This document shows positions 34,853-44,476 of a stretch of DNA of 64,000 bases, piece after piece. The position numbers and the translations under genes are program-made. Location: contig JABDHK010000011.1 of assembly GCA_012972835.1 (NCBI GenBank), positions 1-64,000 on the forward strand, written 5' to 3'. The stretch is from Chlorobiaceae bacterium (GTDB lineage: Bacteria > Bacteroidota > Chlorobiia > Chlorobiales > Chlorobiaceae). The stretch's first letter is position 1. Each line of letters starts with the position of its first letter. The notes beneath the pieces were generated by a model, which did not search any database, was not told where the DNA came from, and saw only the letters and a list, made by a program, of their open reading frames with translations.

Positions 34853-35950
34853 ATGCTCAATCAAATACGCAACATTATAGGATATACTACAAAAAGTAAA
34901 ATCATAGTTATAGAATCTGATGACTGGGGAAGTATTCGAATACCTTCGAAAATAGCTTTGATTAATATGAATAATTATGGCCTTGATTCGTCAGGAGATT
35001 CATTTCGATTTAACCAGTACGACACATTAGCCTCAAAAGATGATTTATGCAAACTTTTCGAAACTCTTTCATTATTTCATGATGTCCAGCATAATACTCC
35101 TGTAATAACAGCTTTAAGTGTAGTAGCTAATCCAGACTTTGTTGAAATTAGAAAAAGTGGCTTTAAAAAATACTATTATGAACCTTTTACAAAAACACTT
35201 AAACGATATTATTTATTAGACAATCCATTCCCATTATGGTTAGAGGGAATAAAAAATCACATCTTTGTGCCCCAATTTCACGGTCGCGAACATCTTAATG
35301 TCGCTGTTTGGATGAAAGCTCTTTTTAATAATGACTTTGAAGCGATGCTTGCATTTGAGGAGGGATGCTGGGGTTTTAATAATAAGCATCCATTCGGTAT
35401 TACTTATCAGGCCGCTTTTGATCTTGAATATCATGAGCAGCTTTCAGAACAAGCAAAAATCATAAAAGATGGATTAGACCTGTTTGAACAATTGTTTGGT
35501 TACCGCGCCTCTTATTTTGTACCTCCAAATGGCCCATTTAATAATCAGCTTGAAGCTACAGCTGCTATTGGAGGTATTCGTTTTATGTATTCAAATAATT
35601 TACAATATGAACCGTCAGGTGAAGGAAATCATAAAAAGCGTTTTCATTATCTGGGACAGAAAAATAAACATGGCCAGTATTATCTGACTCGTAATTGCTT
35701 TTTTGAACCAAATGCACAGGGTAAAGACTGGGTAGATAGCTGTTTGAAAGATATTCAAATTGCTTTTAAATGGTATAAACCTGCTATAATTACCTCTCAC
35801 CGTGTTAATTATATTGGTGCACTTTATCCATCAAATCGTGAGAATGGTCTTCGTCTTTTAAAGGCATTATTGCAAAATATATTAAAAAATTGGCCAGATG
35901 TTCAGTTTATGACATCTGATGAACTTGGTTATTTGATAGCTACTTCATAA
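34853..35950 (+). CDS. NodB-like polysaccharide deacetylase, copy 1
   Basis: A 365-residue cytosolic-type protein of the polysaccharide deacetylase superfamily. The metal triad is visible: ESDDWGS near residue 20 (Asp pair) and QFHGREHLN near 145 (His-x-x-x-His). The later ITSHRVNYIG block carries the catalytic-side His. No signal peptide is seen, so it may act on a cytosolic intermediate or on a non-sugar substrate. It is about 50% or more identical by eye to the next gene, so they arose by duplication. The frame extends upstream to 34781 within the EpsG gene; the ATG at 34853 is preferred. Confidence 0.7.
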   Translation: MLNQIRNIIGYTTKSKIIVIESDDWGSIRIPSKIALINMNNYGLDSSGDSFRFNQYDTLASKDDLCKLFETLSLFHDVQHNTPVITALSVVANPDFVEIRKSGFKKYYYEPFTKTLKRYYLLDNPFPLWLEGIKNHIFVPQFHGREHLNVAVWMKALFNNDFEAMLAFEEGCWGFNNKHPFGITYQAAFDLEYHEQLSEQAKIIKDGLDLFEQLFGYRASYFVPPNGPFNNQLEATAAIGGIRFMYSNNLQYEPSGEGNHKKRFHYLGQKNKHGQYYLTRNCFFEPNAQGKDWVDSCLKDIQIAFKWYKPAIITSHRVNYIGALYPSNRENGLRLLKALLQNILKNWPDVQFMTSDELGYLIATS

Positions 35951-37086
35951 TGAATCTTAAAACTATTAAATCATTAATTACCCGTAATGTTATCAATATT
36001 CCCGGTTGGCACACAAAAAGAAAAATTGTTGTTATTGAGTCGGATGATTGGGGGTCAATAAGAATGCCGTCAAAAATGGTATTTAATGCACTTCAAAAAA
36101 AGGGATTTAGCGTAGATCAGAGTGATTTTAATCGACTGGATTCTCTTGAAAGTAACGATGATATGATTGCTTTGTATGAAGTCCTATATAATTATAAGGA
36201 TATTTATAATAATCATCCTATATTTACTGCAAATAGTGTTGTCGCTAATCCTGATTTCAACAAAATTAAAAATTCAGGATTTTCCAACTATTATTATGAG
36301 CACGTTAAAGAAACTCTTAAGCAATATCCAAGGCATGACAAAGTTTTCGATTTATGGCAGGAAGGTAAAAACAATAATATATTTTACCCTCAATTTCACG
36401 GAAGGGAACATCTTAACATTACCAGATGGCTATCTGACCTTAAAAAAGGATCAGATGATATAATGTTTTGTTTTAATCATAATACTACTTTTTCTGGAAA
36501 TTGTGATTATAGCTATATGGAGGCTTATGATATAGATAATAATAATGATATTAAAAAGCATATCTCGACAATCACTGATGGTTTAAAAATATTTGAAATG
36601 ACATTTGGGTATCCTTCCAGGTCATTCATAGCACCATGTTATACATGGAGTCCGGAAATTGAACAAATATTATTTCAATATGGAATTAAATATATCCAAG
36701 GAAATTATATACAATTAGTTCCAAATGGCGGTTTCAATAATTATAAATATAAATTTCATTTTACAGGGCAAAAAAACTCATTAATGCAGCGCTATCTAAT
36801 AAGAAACTGTGTATTTGAGCCGGCTTTAAATAAAAAAATTGATTCTGTTGATTATGCAATTAATTCTATCGCTACCTCTTTTAGATGGAATAAACCTGCA
36901 ATTATATCATCACATCGAATTAATTATATTGGTTATATTGTTGAAAAAAACCGAACTGATAATCTTGTCTTATTAAACAGTTTATTGACAAATATATTAA
37001 AAATATGGCCTGATGTCGAGTTTATAAGTTCAGATGCGCTAGGTGATTTAATAGCTTATGGTAAAATTACAAAAGCATATGCATGA
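35950..37086 (+). CDS. NodB-like polysaccharide deacetylase, copy 2
   Basis: A 378-residue paralogue of the preceding gene, starting on its stop codon (TAATG). Matching blocks are VVIESDDWGSIRMPSKM, ANSVVANPDF, the metal-binding FHGREHLN and the C-terminal ISSHRINYIG. The motif III region differs (FIAPCYTWSP here, FVPPNGPFN in copy 1), and the first substrate-side loops diverge, which suggests different acceptors. No signal peptide. The two copies overlapping head-to-tail imply co-translation and possibly a heteromer. Confidence 0.7.
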   Translation: MNLKTIKSLITRNVINIPGWHTKRKIVVIESDDWGSIRMPSKMVFNALQKKGFSVDQSDFNRLDSLESNDDMIALYEVLYNYKDIYNNHPIFTANSVVANPDFNKIKNSGFSNYYYEHVKETLKQYPRHDKVFDLWQEGKNNNIFYPQFHGREHLNITRWLSDLKKGSDDIMFCFNHNTTFSGNCDYSYMEAYDIDNNNDIKKHISTITDGLKIFEMTFGYPSRSFIAPCYTWSPEIEQILFQYGIKYIQGNYIQLVPNGGFNNYKYKFHFTGQKNSLMQRYLIRNCVFEPALNKKIDSVDYAINSIATSFRWNKPAIISSHRINYIGYIVEKNRTDNLVLLNSLLTNILKIWPDVEFISSDALGDLIAYGKITKAYA

Positions 37087-38209
37087 ATCTATAAAAATTT
37101 TAGTAACAGGCGATTTATGCCTTAGGTATAGAACAGAAAAACTTGTTTTGTATAATCAGTGTGAAAATGTTTTTCAAGATGTCCTTCATGAATTTATTGA
37201 TAATGATTTAAATGTTGTCGATCTTGAATGCCCATTCACCGATAATTTAAAAGGGATAAATAAAATAGGTCCTCTTTTAAAATCACATCCAGAATCAATT
37301 AAAGCACTAAACTATCTTGGTGTTCATCTGGCAGCTATGTCCAACAATCATATAATGGACTATGGTTCTGAAGGTTTAAAACAAACGATTTCGATATGCA
37401 GGCATGCAGGGATTGATATAGTCGGAGTTGGTATAAATTTAAATGATGCAAGAAAACCATTTTTTATAGATATTAAAAATAATAAAATTGCAGTTCTGAA
37501 TATCTCTGAAAATGAGTTTTCAAGTGCTCATACAGGGTATCCTGGAGCTAACCCGCTTAACCTCATTGATAATTATAATGATATAGTAAAAGCAAAGAAT
37601 GCAGCAGATTGGGTAATAGTACTTTATCATGGAGGCAATGAGTTTTATGAGTTACCAAGTCCACGAGTAAAAAAAACCTGTCAATTTTTTGCTGATGCTG
37701 GTGCAAATGCCGTAGTCATGCATCATACTCATACATTCAGTGGTTATGAAATTTACCATAATACGCCTATATTTTATGGGCTTGGAAATTTTAATTTTGA
37801 TTGGGAGGGAAAAGTAAAACAACCCTGGAATTATGGTTATACAGTTAGATTTACACTGTCAGAAAATAATACTGAATTTGAGGTATTACCACATCAGCAA
37901 AGTAATGGTAAGCAAGGTACAACACCTTTGTCTGATCCTGAAAAAGATATATTTTTTAAACAAATTGAGAAATTAAATCAACTAGTTCAGGATGATGTTG
38001 AGCTTGAAAAACAATTTATTTTTTTTTGTGAGCAAAAAAAGCGGCTTTATGATATGTATTTACAACCATATTCCGGTAAACTATTATCCCCTTTATATCA
38101 CAAAGGAATACTTCCTGACCTGTTTTCAAAGCGCAAGAGAAGGCTCATACTTAATCTTATACGTTGTGAATCCCACAGAGATATTCTTCTGCATCTGCTT
38201 GGCAACTAA
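37079..38209 (+). CDS. CapA family metallophosphatase-like protein
   Basis: A 376-residue protein of the CapA/PGA_cap family. It has VTGDLCLRYRTE near the start, FTDNLKGI, MSNNHIMDYG (the Asn-His metal pair), LYHGGNEFYELPS and HHTHTFSGYEIYHNTPIFYGLGNF near residues 215-240, all matching the calcineurin-like fold of CapA. CapA proteins take part in poly-gamma-glutamate or other capsule formation. No signal peptide is seen. The ATG at 37079 overlaps the deacetylase stop by 8 bases; another ATG at 37058 is possible. Confidence 0.82.
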   Translation: MHESIKILVTGDLCLRYRTEKLVLYNQCENVFQDVLHEFIDNDLNVVDLECPFTDNLKGINKIGPLLKSHPESIKALNYLGVHLAAMSNNHIMDYGSEGLKQTISICRHAGIDIVGVGINLNDARKPFFIDIKNNKIAVLNISENEFSSAHTGYPGANPLNLIDNYNDIVKAKNAADWVIVLYHGGNEFYELPSPRVKKTCQFFADAGANAVVMHHTHTFSGYEIYHNTPIFYGLGNFNFDWEGKVKQPWNYGYTVRFTLSENNTEFEVLPHQQSNGKQGTTPLSDPEKDIFFKQIEKLNQLVQDDVELEKQFIFFCEQKKRLYDMYLQPYSGKLLSPLYHKGILPDLFSKRKRRLILNLIRCESHRDILLHLLGN

Positions 38210-38221
38210 AATAATGCCTTC

Positions 38222-40126
38222 ATGTGCGGAATAGCAGGGTATTATCATTCCTCAGGCAAAAACATTGAAGATTCAGCATCAATACTCAGAATGCTTAATC
38301 TTCAAAAACACCGTGGACCTGATGATTCAGGAATAAGGGCGTTTCATCTTCGTGATGCGCGATCAAAAGAGTTATCGAACACCGATCCTGTAACGTTAGA
38401 CAACAGGTTTGATGGTGTTCTTGGTTTTAACAGGCTTAGTATTCTTGATTTAACTAAAAATGGCCATCAGCCGATGTGCTCTGGTGATGGCTTGGTTATT
38501 CTTGCTTTTAACGGAGAGATCTATAACGCATTTGACTTCAAGGATGAGTTGATTGCTGATGGTGTGCGGTTGAAAAGCACAACGGATACTGAAATTGTGC
38601 TTAACCTGTATGTCAAATATGGTTTTGATGGCATGGTGCAGCGGCTGAACGGTATGTTTGCGCTTGTGATTGTTGACCTTAGACAAGGCAAAATATTTCT
38701 TGCACGGGATCGCTTTGGCATTAAGCCGATGTACCTTTTTCAAAAGCAGGATTATTTTGCCTTTTCGTCCGAGATAAAAAGTTTATTTGCACTGAAAGAG
38801 TTCAAGCCTGAACTCAATACTCTTCTCCTTGACGAGTACCTGTTGTTCCGCACTACCCTGAACAATACCTTGCTTAAACAAGTCAGGCCACTTGAGCCAG
38901 GAACCTATGCAGTCTATTCTTCTGATAAGGGTTTCTCAACAGTCAGGTATTTTGATGTCAATGACTATCATAGAGAAGTTCATTCTGGTAATTCCCTCCG
39001 TAATGAAAAGGAAAAATTTAAAAGTGCTCTTCAGGCCAGTGTCCAGCGTCAGTTGGTGAGTGATGTTAAGCTTGGGTGTCAGTTATCAGGCGGGATTGAT
39101 TCCTCGCTGGTAACTTGTATGGCTAAGGAGAGTAAGCATAATGATTTGCTCGAAAGTGTTTCTATCATTTTTAATGAAAAGCATTTCAGTGAGGAGCACT
39201 ATATTGATCAGGTAGCAACCCTTAATGGTATTAAGGCACACAAGTTTTTGCTCGACGGTAGTTCTTATATGGACGCGCTTATAGATGCTGCATGGCATTT
39301 TGACGCACCGTTGAACCATCCAAATACCATAGGAATTTACCTTCTATCAAAAAAGTCAAAGAAGTATGTGACGGTTCTTTTAAGTGGGGAAGGAGCTGAT
39401 GAGGTATTCGGGGGGTATGAAAGGTTTGCTGCCATGAAGCACCCGTATAGGCTTAGTAGCATACTGTCAGGGTTGAAACGCCATAGGAGGAATCCATTAT
39501 CCTTTTTAAGCAGTTATACTGACATAGCATATCGTGCAGTGATGGCTTCAGCGTATATTACTCCGTTTATGGCCAGATCGCTTAGACCTGAGTTTTCAAT
39601 CCAAAGTGCAATGGAGAAAAGAAGGTCGCTATACAGAACTCTATCAGGTTCACTGTTTGATCGTCAGGTAAAGTATGAAATGAAGAGCTATCTACCTGAC
39701 TTACTGATAAGACAGGATACCATGTCAATGGCGCACTCTATTGAAAACAGGGTGCCTTTTCTCGACAATCTGCTTGTTGATCATGCATTTAGCATTCAAG
39801 AAAAGCACCTGCTCTTTGGTCAGGGAAAGGCTTGTGAAACAAAGTACCTCATGAAATCGGTTGCGGCAGATATTTTTGGTGAATCGTTTGCGTTCAGAAA
39901 AAAAATGGGCTTTGGAATTCCTCTACGCTCATATTTTCTTGATCCTAAATTCAATAATTGGCTTTATGACGATATTCTGCCTGGTATGAGGCAACGAGAA
40001 ATGTTTCAATCAAAACCAGTAGATGATTGGGTGAAGAACATTAATGCAATCAGCAGTGTTGAACTTGAAGCGCTTTGGATTGCTGTTTCCTTTGAAGTAT
40101 GGATGAAACAGTTTCAGATACAATGA
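38222..40126 (+). CDS. asnB: Asparagine synthase (glutamine-hydrolysing) family amidotransferase
   Basis: A 634-residue enzyme of the AsnB family. Cys2 (MCGIAGYYH) is the glutaminase nucleophile, followed by the type II amidotransferase domain (residues 1-210, including NGEIYNAFDF and RDRFGIKPMYLF). The ATP-pyrophosphatase domain has the LSGGIDSSLVT P-loop near 290. In glycan clusters AsnB relatives form amides on uronic acids or similar groups (WbpS-like), and that is the likely role here rather than making free asparagine. It overlaps the following ATP-grasp gene by 4 bases. Confidence 0.87.
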   Translation: MCGIAGYYHSSGKNIEDSASILRMLNLQKHRGPDDSGIRAFHLRDARSKELSNTDPVTLDNRFDGVLGFNRLSILDLTKNGHQPMCSGDGLVILAFNGEIYNAFDFKDELIADGVRLKSTTDTEIVLNLYVKYGFDGMVQRLNGMFALVIVDLRQGKIFLARDRFGIKPMYLFQKQDYFAFSSEIKSLFALKEFKPELNTLLLDEYLLFRTTLNNTLLKQVRPLEPGTYAVYSSDKGFSTVRYFDVNDYHREVHSGNSLRNEKEKFKSALQASVQRQLVSDVKLGCQLSGGIDSSLVTCMAKESKHNDLLESVSIIFNEKHFSEEHYIDQVATLNGIKAHKFLLDGSSYMDALIDAAWHFDAPLNHPNTIGIYLLSKKSKKYVTVLLSGEGADEVFGGYERFAAMKHPYRLSSILSGLKRHRRNPLSFLSSYTDIAYRAVMASAYITPFMARSLRPEFSIQSAMEKRRSLYRTLSGSLFDRQVKYEMKSYLPDLLIRQDTMSMAHSIENRVPFLDNLLVDHAFSIQEKHLLFGQGKACETKYLMKSVAADIFGESFAFRKKMGFGIPLRSYFLDPKFNNWLYDDILPGMRQREMFQSKPVDDWVKNINAISSVELEALWIAVSFEVWMKQFQIQ

Positions 40127-41124
40127 TCGCCATACATCATTCACCATCCAGTTTTAGTGATCGCTGGATTGCGTGCTGTAAAATAAAAAATATTCCGTTT
40201 AAGGTCGTAGACTGCTACCAGTCGGATATTATGCGGCAGCTTGCTGATTGTGATGCTTTAATGTGGCATTTCAATCATCAAAGTTCAAAAGATGTGTTAT
40301 TTGCCAAACAGCTACTTTATTCTGTTCAGGCTGCAGGGAAAAAAGTATTCCCGGATTATAACACTATGTGGCATTTTGATGACAAGGTTGGTCAGAAATA
40401 TCTACTTGAAGCGATTGGGGCTCCATTGGTCCCAACATGGATTTGTTATGATCGACAAGTTGCCTTGGGTTGGGTAGAAAAAACCGACTTTCCAAAAGTT
40501 TTTAAGCTACGAGGTGGGGCTGGTTCTGCGAACGTAAGGCTTGTAAAAACGAAGTCTGAAGCAGTAAAGCTGATTAATCAAGCATTTGGCAGCGGATTTA
40601 GTCAATATAACGCATTAGGAAATTTGAAAGAAAGGATTCGAAAATACCGATTAGGTAAAACGGAATTGTATGATGTTTTGAAAGGTTTTATCCGGTTAGC
40701 GTATCCAACAAAATACTCCATTGTCGCTGGACGGGAGCGTGGGTATGTTTATTTTCAGGATTTTATTGCCTGTAATGACCATGATATAAGAGTTATTGTA
40801 ATCGATAATAAAGCTTTTGCAATAAAGCGTATGATCCGTAAAGATGATTTTAGAGCATCAGGTAGTGGTAATATAGTCTATGAAAAAAAGAATTTTAATG
40901 AAGCTACAATTAAAATGTCATTTTTGTTGACTGAAAAATTGCAAGCCCAATGCATTGCTTTTGATTATGTATATCATAATGGCCAATCTTTGCTTGTAGA
41001 AATCAGCTATGGTTTTGCAAAAGAAGTATATGATCCGTGCGTTGGGTATTGGGATAAAGAGATGAACTGGTACGAAGGTGCTTTTAACCCTTATGAATGG
41101 ATGGTTAAACTGCTATTTAAATAA
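40123..41124 (+). CDS. ATP-grasp-type ligase of unknown substrate
   Basis: A 333-residue protein with the ATP-grasp layout: a Rossmann-like start (IAIHHSPSSFSDRWIACC), a middle with DFPKVFKLRGGAGSANVRLV (Lys plus glycine-rich loop that covers ATP), and a C-terminal half with the metal-binding acids in AFDYVYHNGQSLLVEISYGF. ATP-grasp enzymes activate a carboxylate as acyl phosphate and join it to an amine or other nucleophile. Coupled to AsnB by a 4-base overlap, it may attach an amino acid or amide to the glycan. The start at 40123 is set by the overlap; the frame is open further upstream. Confidence 0.7.
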   Translation: MIAIHHSPSSFSDRWIACCKIKNIPFKVVDCYQSDIMRQLADCDALMWHFNHQSSKDVLFAKQLLYSVQAAGKKVFPDYNTMWHFDDKVGQKYLLEAIGAPLVPTWICYDRQVALGWVEKTDFPKVFKLRGGAGSANVRLVKTKSEAVKLINQAFGSGFSQYNALGNLKERIRKYRLGKTELYDVLKGFIRLAYPTKYSIVAGRERGYVYFQDFIACNDHDIRVIVIDNKAFAIKRMIRKDDFRASGSGNIVYEKKNFNEATIKMSFLLTEKLQAQCIAFDYVYHNGQSLLVEISYGFAKEVYDPCVGYWDKEMNWYEGAFNPYEWMVKLLFK

Positions 41125-41126
41125 AT

Positions 41127-42209
41127 ATGAATAAAATAAAGTCTATATGTATTATTGGTCAAGGGTTAAATGGTGGAGGAATTGAAAGAGCTTATACAAG
41201 TCTTGCTAATTATTATACAAAACAGAAACTAATAATAAGTATAATTCTTTTATTTAAAACTGATCAATTTTATGATTTAGATAGTGATATAAAAATATAT
41301 TTTCCTGAAATTGAACGTGCTGGATGTAATAAATATATTTATGCAGTTAAACTACTTCCATATATACGAAATACAATTAGTAACATTAATCCAGATGTAG
41401 TCTTAAGTTTTAACGAATGGTATAACTCATACGTTATTATAGCTACAATGGGATTAAATATATCGCTATTTGTTACAGATAGAATGAGTCCAAATATGAA
41501 GCTTAGTGCAGTTAATACGTTTGCCAAAAAATTAATATATAAAAAAGCAGCAGGAGTAATTGCTCAAACTACTTATGCGGCCGAAAAAATACAAGAAAGT
41601 GCACATCCAAAAAATATAACAGTTATACCAAACCCAGTAAACGTAATAAAAACAAAAAAAGTAAATAAAAAAAAATCAATTGTTACTTTGGGACGTTTAT
41701 CGAAGGAAAAAGGTCAAAAGTATCTAATCGAAGCTTTCGGAAAATTAAATACAAATGAATGGGAACTTAATATTATCGGAGACGGACCTGAAAGAATGAA
41801 TTTAGAGAATATGGTCAATGATCTGTGTGCTGGTAAAGTAGTAAAATTTCATGGGCACCTTAAAGAGTTTTCACAAATAATGAGTGAAGCTGAGATTTTT
41901 GTTCTTCCTTCCCTTTCTGAAGGATTTCCCAATGCATTGATCGAAGCAATGTCTGTTCCTCTTGCTTGTATAAGTTCAGATTGTATTGCGGGCCCAAAAG
42001 ACATTATTAATAATAGAATAAATGGCATATTATTTAAAGTTGCAGATAGTGATGATTTAGCATTAAAAATAAATGAGCTGATAAATGATGAAAAATTAAG
42101 AAATTTATTAGCAACAAATGCATATAATATTAGAAATACATTAAATTTTAAAGTTATAGCAGGGCGGTATCTTTCTTTTATGCAAAAAACAATATCTGAT
42201 AAACAATAA
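41127..42209 (+). CDS. GT4-family glycosyltransferase
   Basis: A 360-residue GT-B enzyme. Acceptor-side start IIGQGLNGGGIERAYTSLANYY, donor-side TLGRLSKEKGQKYLIEAF, and the E-x7-E motif in SEGFPNALIEAMSVPLACI are all present, as in GalNAc or hexose transferases of the PglH/GT4 group. Two bases separate it from the ATP-grasp stop. A+T-rich composition resumes here. The specific sugar is unknown. Confidence 0.87.
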   Translation: MNKIKSICIIGQGLNGGGIERAYTSLANYYTKQKLIISIILLFKTDQFYDLDSDIKIYFPEIERAGCNKYIYAVKLLPYIRNTISNINPDVVLSFNEWYNSYVIIATMGLNISLFVTDRMSPNMKLSAVNTFAKKLIYKKAAGVIAQTTYAAEKIQESAHPKNITVIPNPVNVIKTKKVNKKKSIVTLGRLSKEKGQKYLIEAFGKLNTNEWELNIIGDGPERMNLENMVNDLCAGKVVKFHGHLKEFSQIMSEAEIFVLPSLSEGFPNALIEAMSVPLACISSDCIAGPKDIINNRINGILFKVADSDDLALKINELINDEKLRNLLATNAYNIRNTLNFKVIAGRYLSFMQKTISDKQ

Positions 42210-43300
42210 TGAATCTTTTATTAGATAATATTGTATTTAATCAACAAAAAGCTGGTGGAATATCCCTGCTGTGGTCTGAAATTATTAAATATATTTTGGA
42301 GCACAATATAAAATGTTTATTTGTTGAGTATGAAGGAAATCAAGTCAATGTATATCGTCAAACATTAGACCTTAATAATTTAATTTTAAAAAAATTTAAA
42401 TATAATAAAATTCTTTCTTTATTACCACGAATCAATAATAATTATTTAAACGCAAGATATGTCTGCCTTTCAAGTGATTACAATATCACCATATCTAAAA
42501 AAGTTCAAAACGTAGTAGTCGTTCATGATATTATAAATGAACTTTATGAAAAAAGAGTTTTCATAAGATGGTTTAAAAAATACTATAAAAAAAGAGCTGT
42601 ATCTTATGCTGATGCTGTTATTTGTGTTTCTGAGAATACAAGAAAAGATCTAATGACCCTGTACCCAGATATCGAAAAAAATAAGGTTTATGTTGTTCAT
42701 AATTGTGTTTCAGATGACTATAAAGTTCTTGATAAAGTAAAAACTGATAATACATTATTTCAAAATACGCCTTATGTTATATTCATTGGAAGAAGAAAAG
42801 GATATAAAAATTTCAATACGGTCGTTGATGCTTTACAGATATATAAAAATATTAATTTTGTAATTATTGGTAGCGGTAAACTGTCATTAAAAGAAACAAT
42901 CAATTTAAATAAAAAAATCGGCGAAAAAAGATATATTCACTATATCGGTATAGACAATAAAAAACTAAATATATTATATAATAACGCATATTCATTAATT
43001 TATCCTTCTGAATATGAAGGTTTTGGAATACCAATTATAGAAGCACAGAGCGCTGGGTGCCCTGTTATTACTTCGAATAAATCTTCACTCCCGGAAGTTG
43101 GAGGTTCTGGATGTATATATATAGATAATATAACACCGGAATCTATTTATTCGGCTCTAAAAAAATTAGAAGACATTTATTTTCGTGACCAACTCATCGA
43201 AGCAGGATTAATTAATTCAAAAAAATTTACACCTGAAAAAACTGCAAATGAATATATTAATATATGCCGCCTTGTTTGGAATAATCAATATAATAGTTGA
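42209..43300 (+). CDS. GT4-family glycosyltransferase
   Basis: A 363-residue GT-B transferase starting on the last base of the previous stop. It has NIVFNQQKAGGISLLWSEII at the acceptor side, VIFIGRRKGYKNF before the donor domain, and the donor motif YPSEYEGFGIPIIEAQSAGCPVI with ITSNKSSLPEV. This pattern is common to mannosyl- and rhamnosyltransferases, but specificity cannot be given. Strongly A+T-rich, with long runs of A and T. Confidence 0.86.
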   Translation: MNLLLDNIVFNQQKAGGISLLWSEIIKYILEHNIKCLFVEYEGNQVNVYRQTLDLNNLILKKFKYNKILSLLPRINNNYLNARYVCLSSDYNITISKKVQNVVVVHDIINELYEKRVFIRWFKKYYKKRAVSYADAVICVSENTRKDLMTLYPDIEKNKVYVVHNCVSDDYKVLDKVKTDNTLFQNTPYVIFIGRRKGYKNFNTVVDALQIYKNINFVIIGSGKLSLKETINLNKKIGEKRYIHYIGIDNKKLNILYNNAYSLIYPSEYEGFGIPIIEAQSAGCPVITSNKSSLPEVGGSGCIYIDNITPESIYSALKKLEDIYFRDQLIEAGLINSKKFTPEKTANEYINICRLVWNNQYNS

Positions 43301-43342
43301 GATAAAATCTTATAATAATATCTATCATTTTGTTTTATAGTT

Positions 43343-44476
43343 GTGAAAAAAAGTCAAATTGTATTCATAAATCAAAGCTCTGGATATTTAATGATTGATA
43401 TTATTGGAGCTTATAAAGGGTTGTATGATGAGCGTATATTGTTAGCTGGAAGTGTAAATTCTCGAAATAACAAGCTTCCAGAGGGAGTTGTATTACATTC
43501 TTTGATTAAATATGTTCGAGATTCAAAAATTAAAAGAATATATACTTGGATTATAGCCTTTATTCAAATATTATGGATAGTTAAAACGCGTTATAGAAAT
43601 GCTTTTTTGTTTATTGTAACAAACCCGCCATTGTCAGTATTTATACCATTATTTTGCAAAAATTCTTTCTCACTACTTATTTATGATGTTTATCCCGATG
43701 CATTGACAGAGTTAAAAATTCTAAAGGAAAAATCTTTTGTGGTTAAATTATGGAAATTAGCAAATAAAATAATATACGCTAAAGCATCTCGTATTGTGAC
43801 AATAAGTAATGGTATGAAAAAATTATTAAGCCAATATTCGATAGGAAGCCAAATCAGTGTTATTCCTATTTGGACAGATAATCAATTTTTTTTAAAGATT
43901 CCAAAAGAAAAAAATACTTTTCTTAAGGAACATGGTCTTTATAATAAATTTATAGTATTATACTCAGGCAATCTTGGTTATACTCATGATATTGATGTTA
44001 TTATTGATTTAGCTGATCATCTTCAAAATGACAATGTTTATTTTTTAATAATCGGTAGTGGAGAAAAGTATAAAAAGATTTCTTTAGATATAAAAAATAG
44101 GAAATTACAAAATTGTAAAATATTGCCATTACAACCTTCAGACATTATGCCATATTCTTTTTCAGCTGCTGATATTGCTATAGTTACCTTATCAAAAGAT
44201 GCCTCACGTCTTAGTGTACCAAGTAAAACCTATAATTACCTTTCTGTTGGGGCACCATTATTATGTATTGTAGAAAATAATTCTGAAATAGGAAATTTAG
44301 TTTTAACCTATAATATAGGAGAGTGTTTTTCAAAAAATGAAATTCAAAAAATGCAAGATTATATTTTAAAGGTTAAAAATAATATTGTATATAAATCTTT
44401 ATTACAAAATAATGCATATAAGGCCTCACTTGATTTTGGTGTTGATAATGCTTTAAAGTTTATTGCTGATGTATAA
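43343..44476 (+). CDS. GT4-family glycosyltransferase (WbuB/WcaI-like)
   Basis: A 377-residue GT-B transferase. It has a membrane-associated stretch near 75-95 (AFLFIVTNPPLSVFIPLF), the donor-domain start FIVLYSGNLGYTHDIDVI, and a SVPSKTYNYLSVGAPLLCI motif like that of WbuB-type enzymes that add a sugar to the initiating lipid-linked amino sugar. The start is a GTG at 43343. It precedes the initiating sugar transferase gene, overlapping it by 8 bases, which supports an early transfer step in repeat-unit assembly. Confidence 0.8.
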   Translation: MKKSQIVFINQSSGYLMIDIIGAYKGLYDERILLAGSVNSRNNKLPEGVVLHSLIKYVRDSKIKRIYTWIIAFIQILWIVKTRYRNAFLFIVTNPPLSVFIPLFCKNSFSLLIYDVYPDALTELKILKEKSFVVKLWKLANKIIYAKASRIVTISNGMKKLLSQYSIGSQISVIPIWTDNQFFLKIPKEKNTFLKEHGLYNKFIVLYSGNLGYTHDIDVIIDLADHLQNDNVYFLIIGSGEKYKKISLDIKNRKLQNCKILPLQPSDIMPYSFSAADIAIVTLSKDASRLSVPSKTYNYLSVGAPLLCIVENNSEIGNLVLTYNIGECFSKNEIQKMQDYILKVKNNIVYKSLLQNNAYKASLDFGVDNALKFIADV

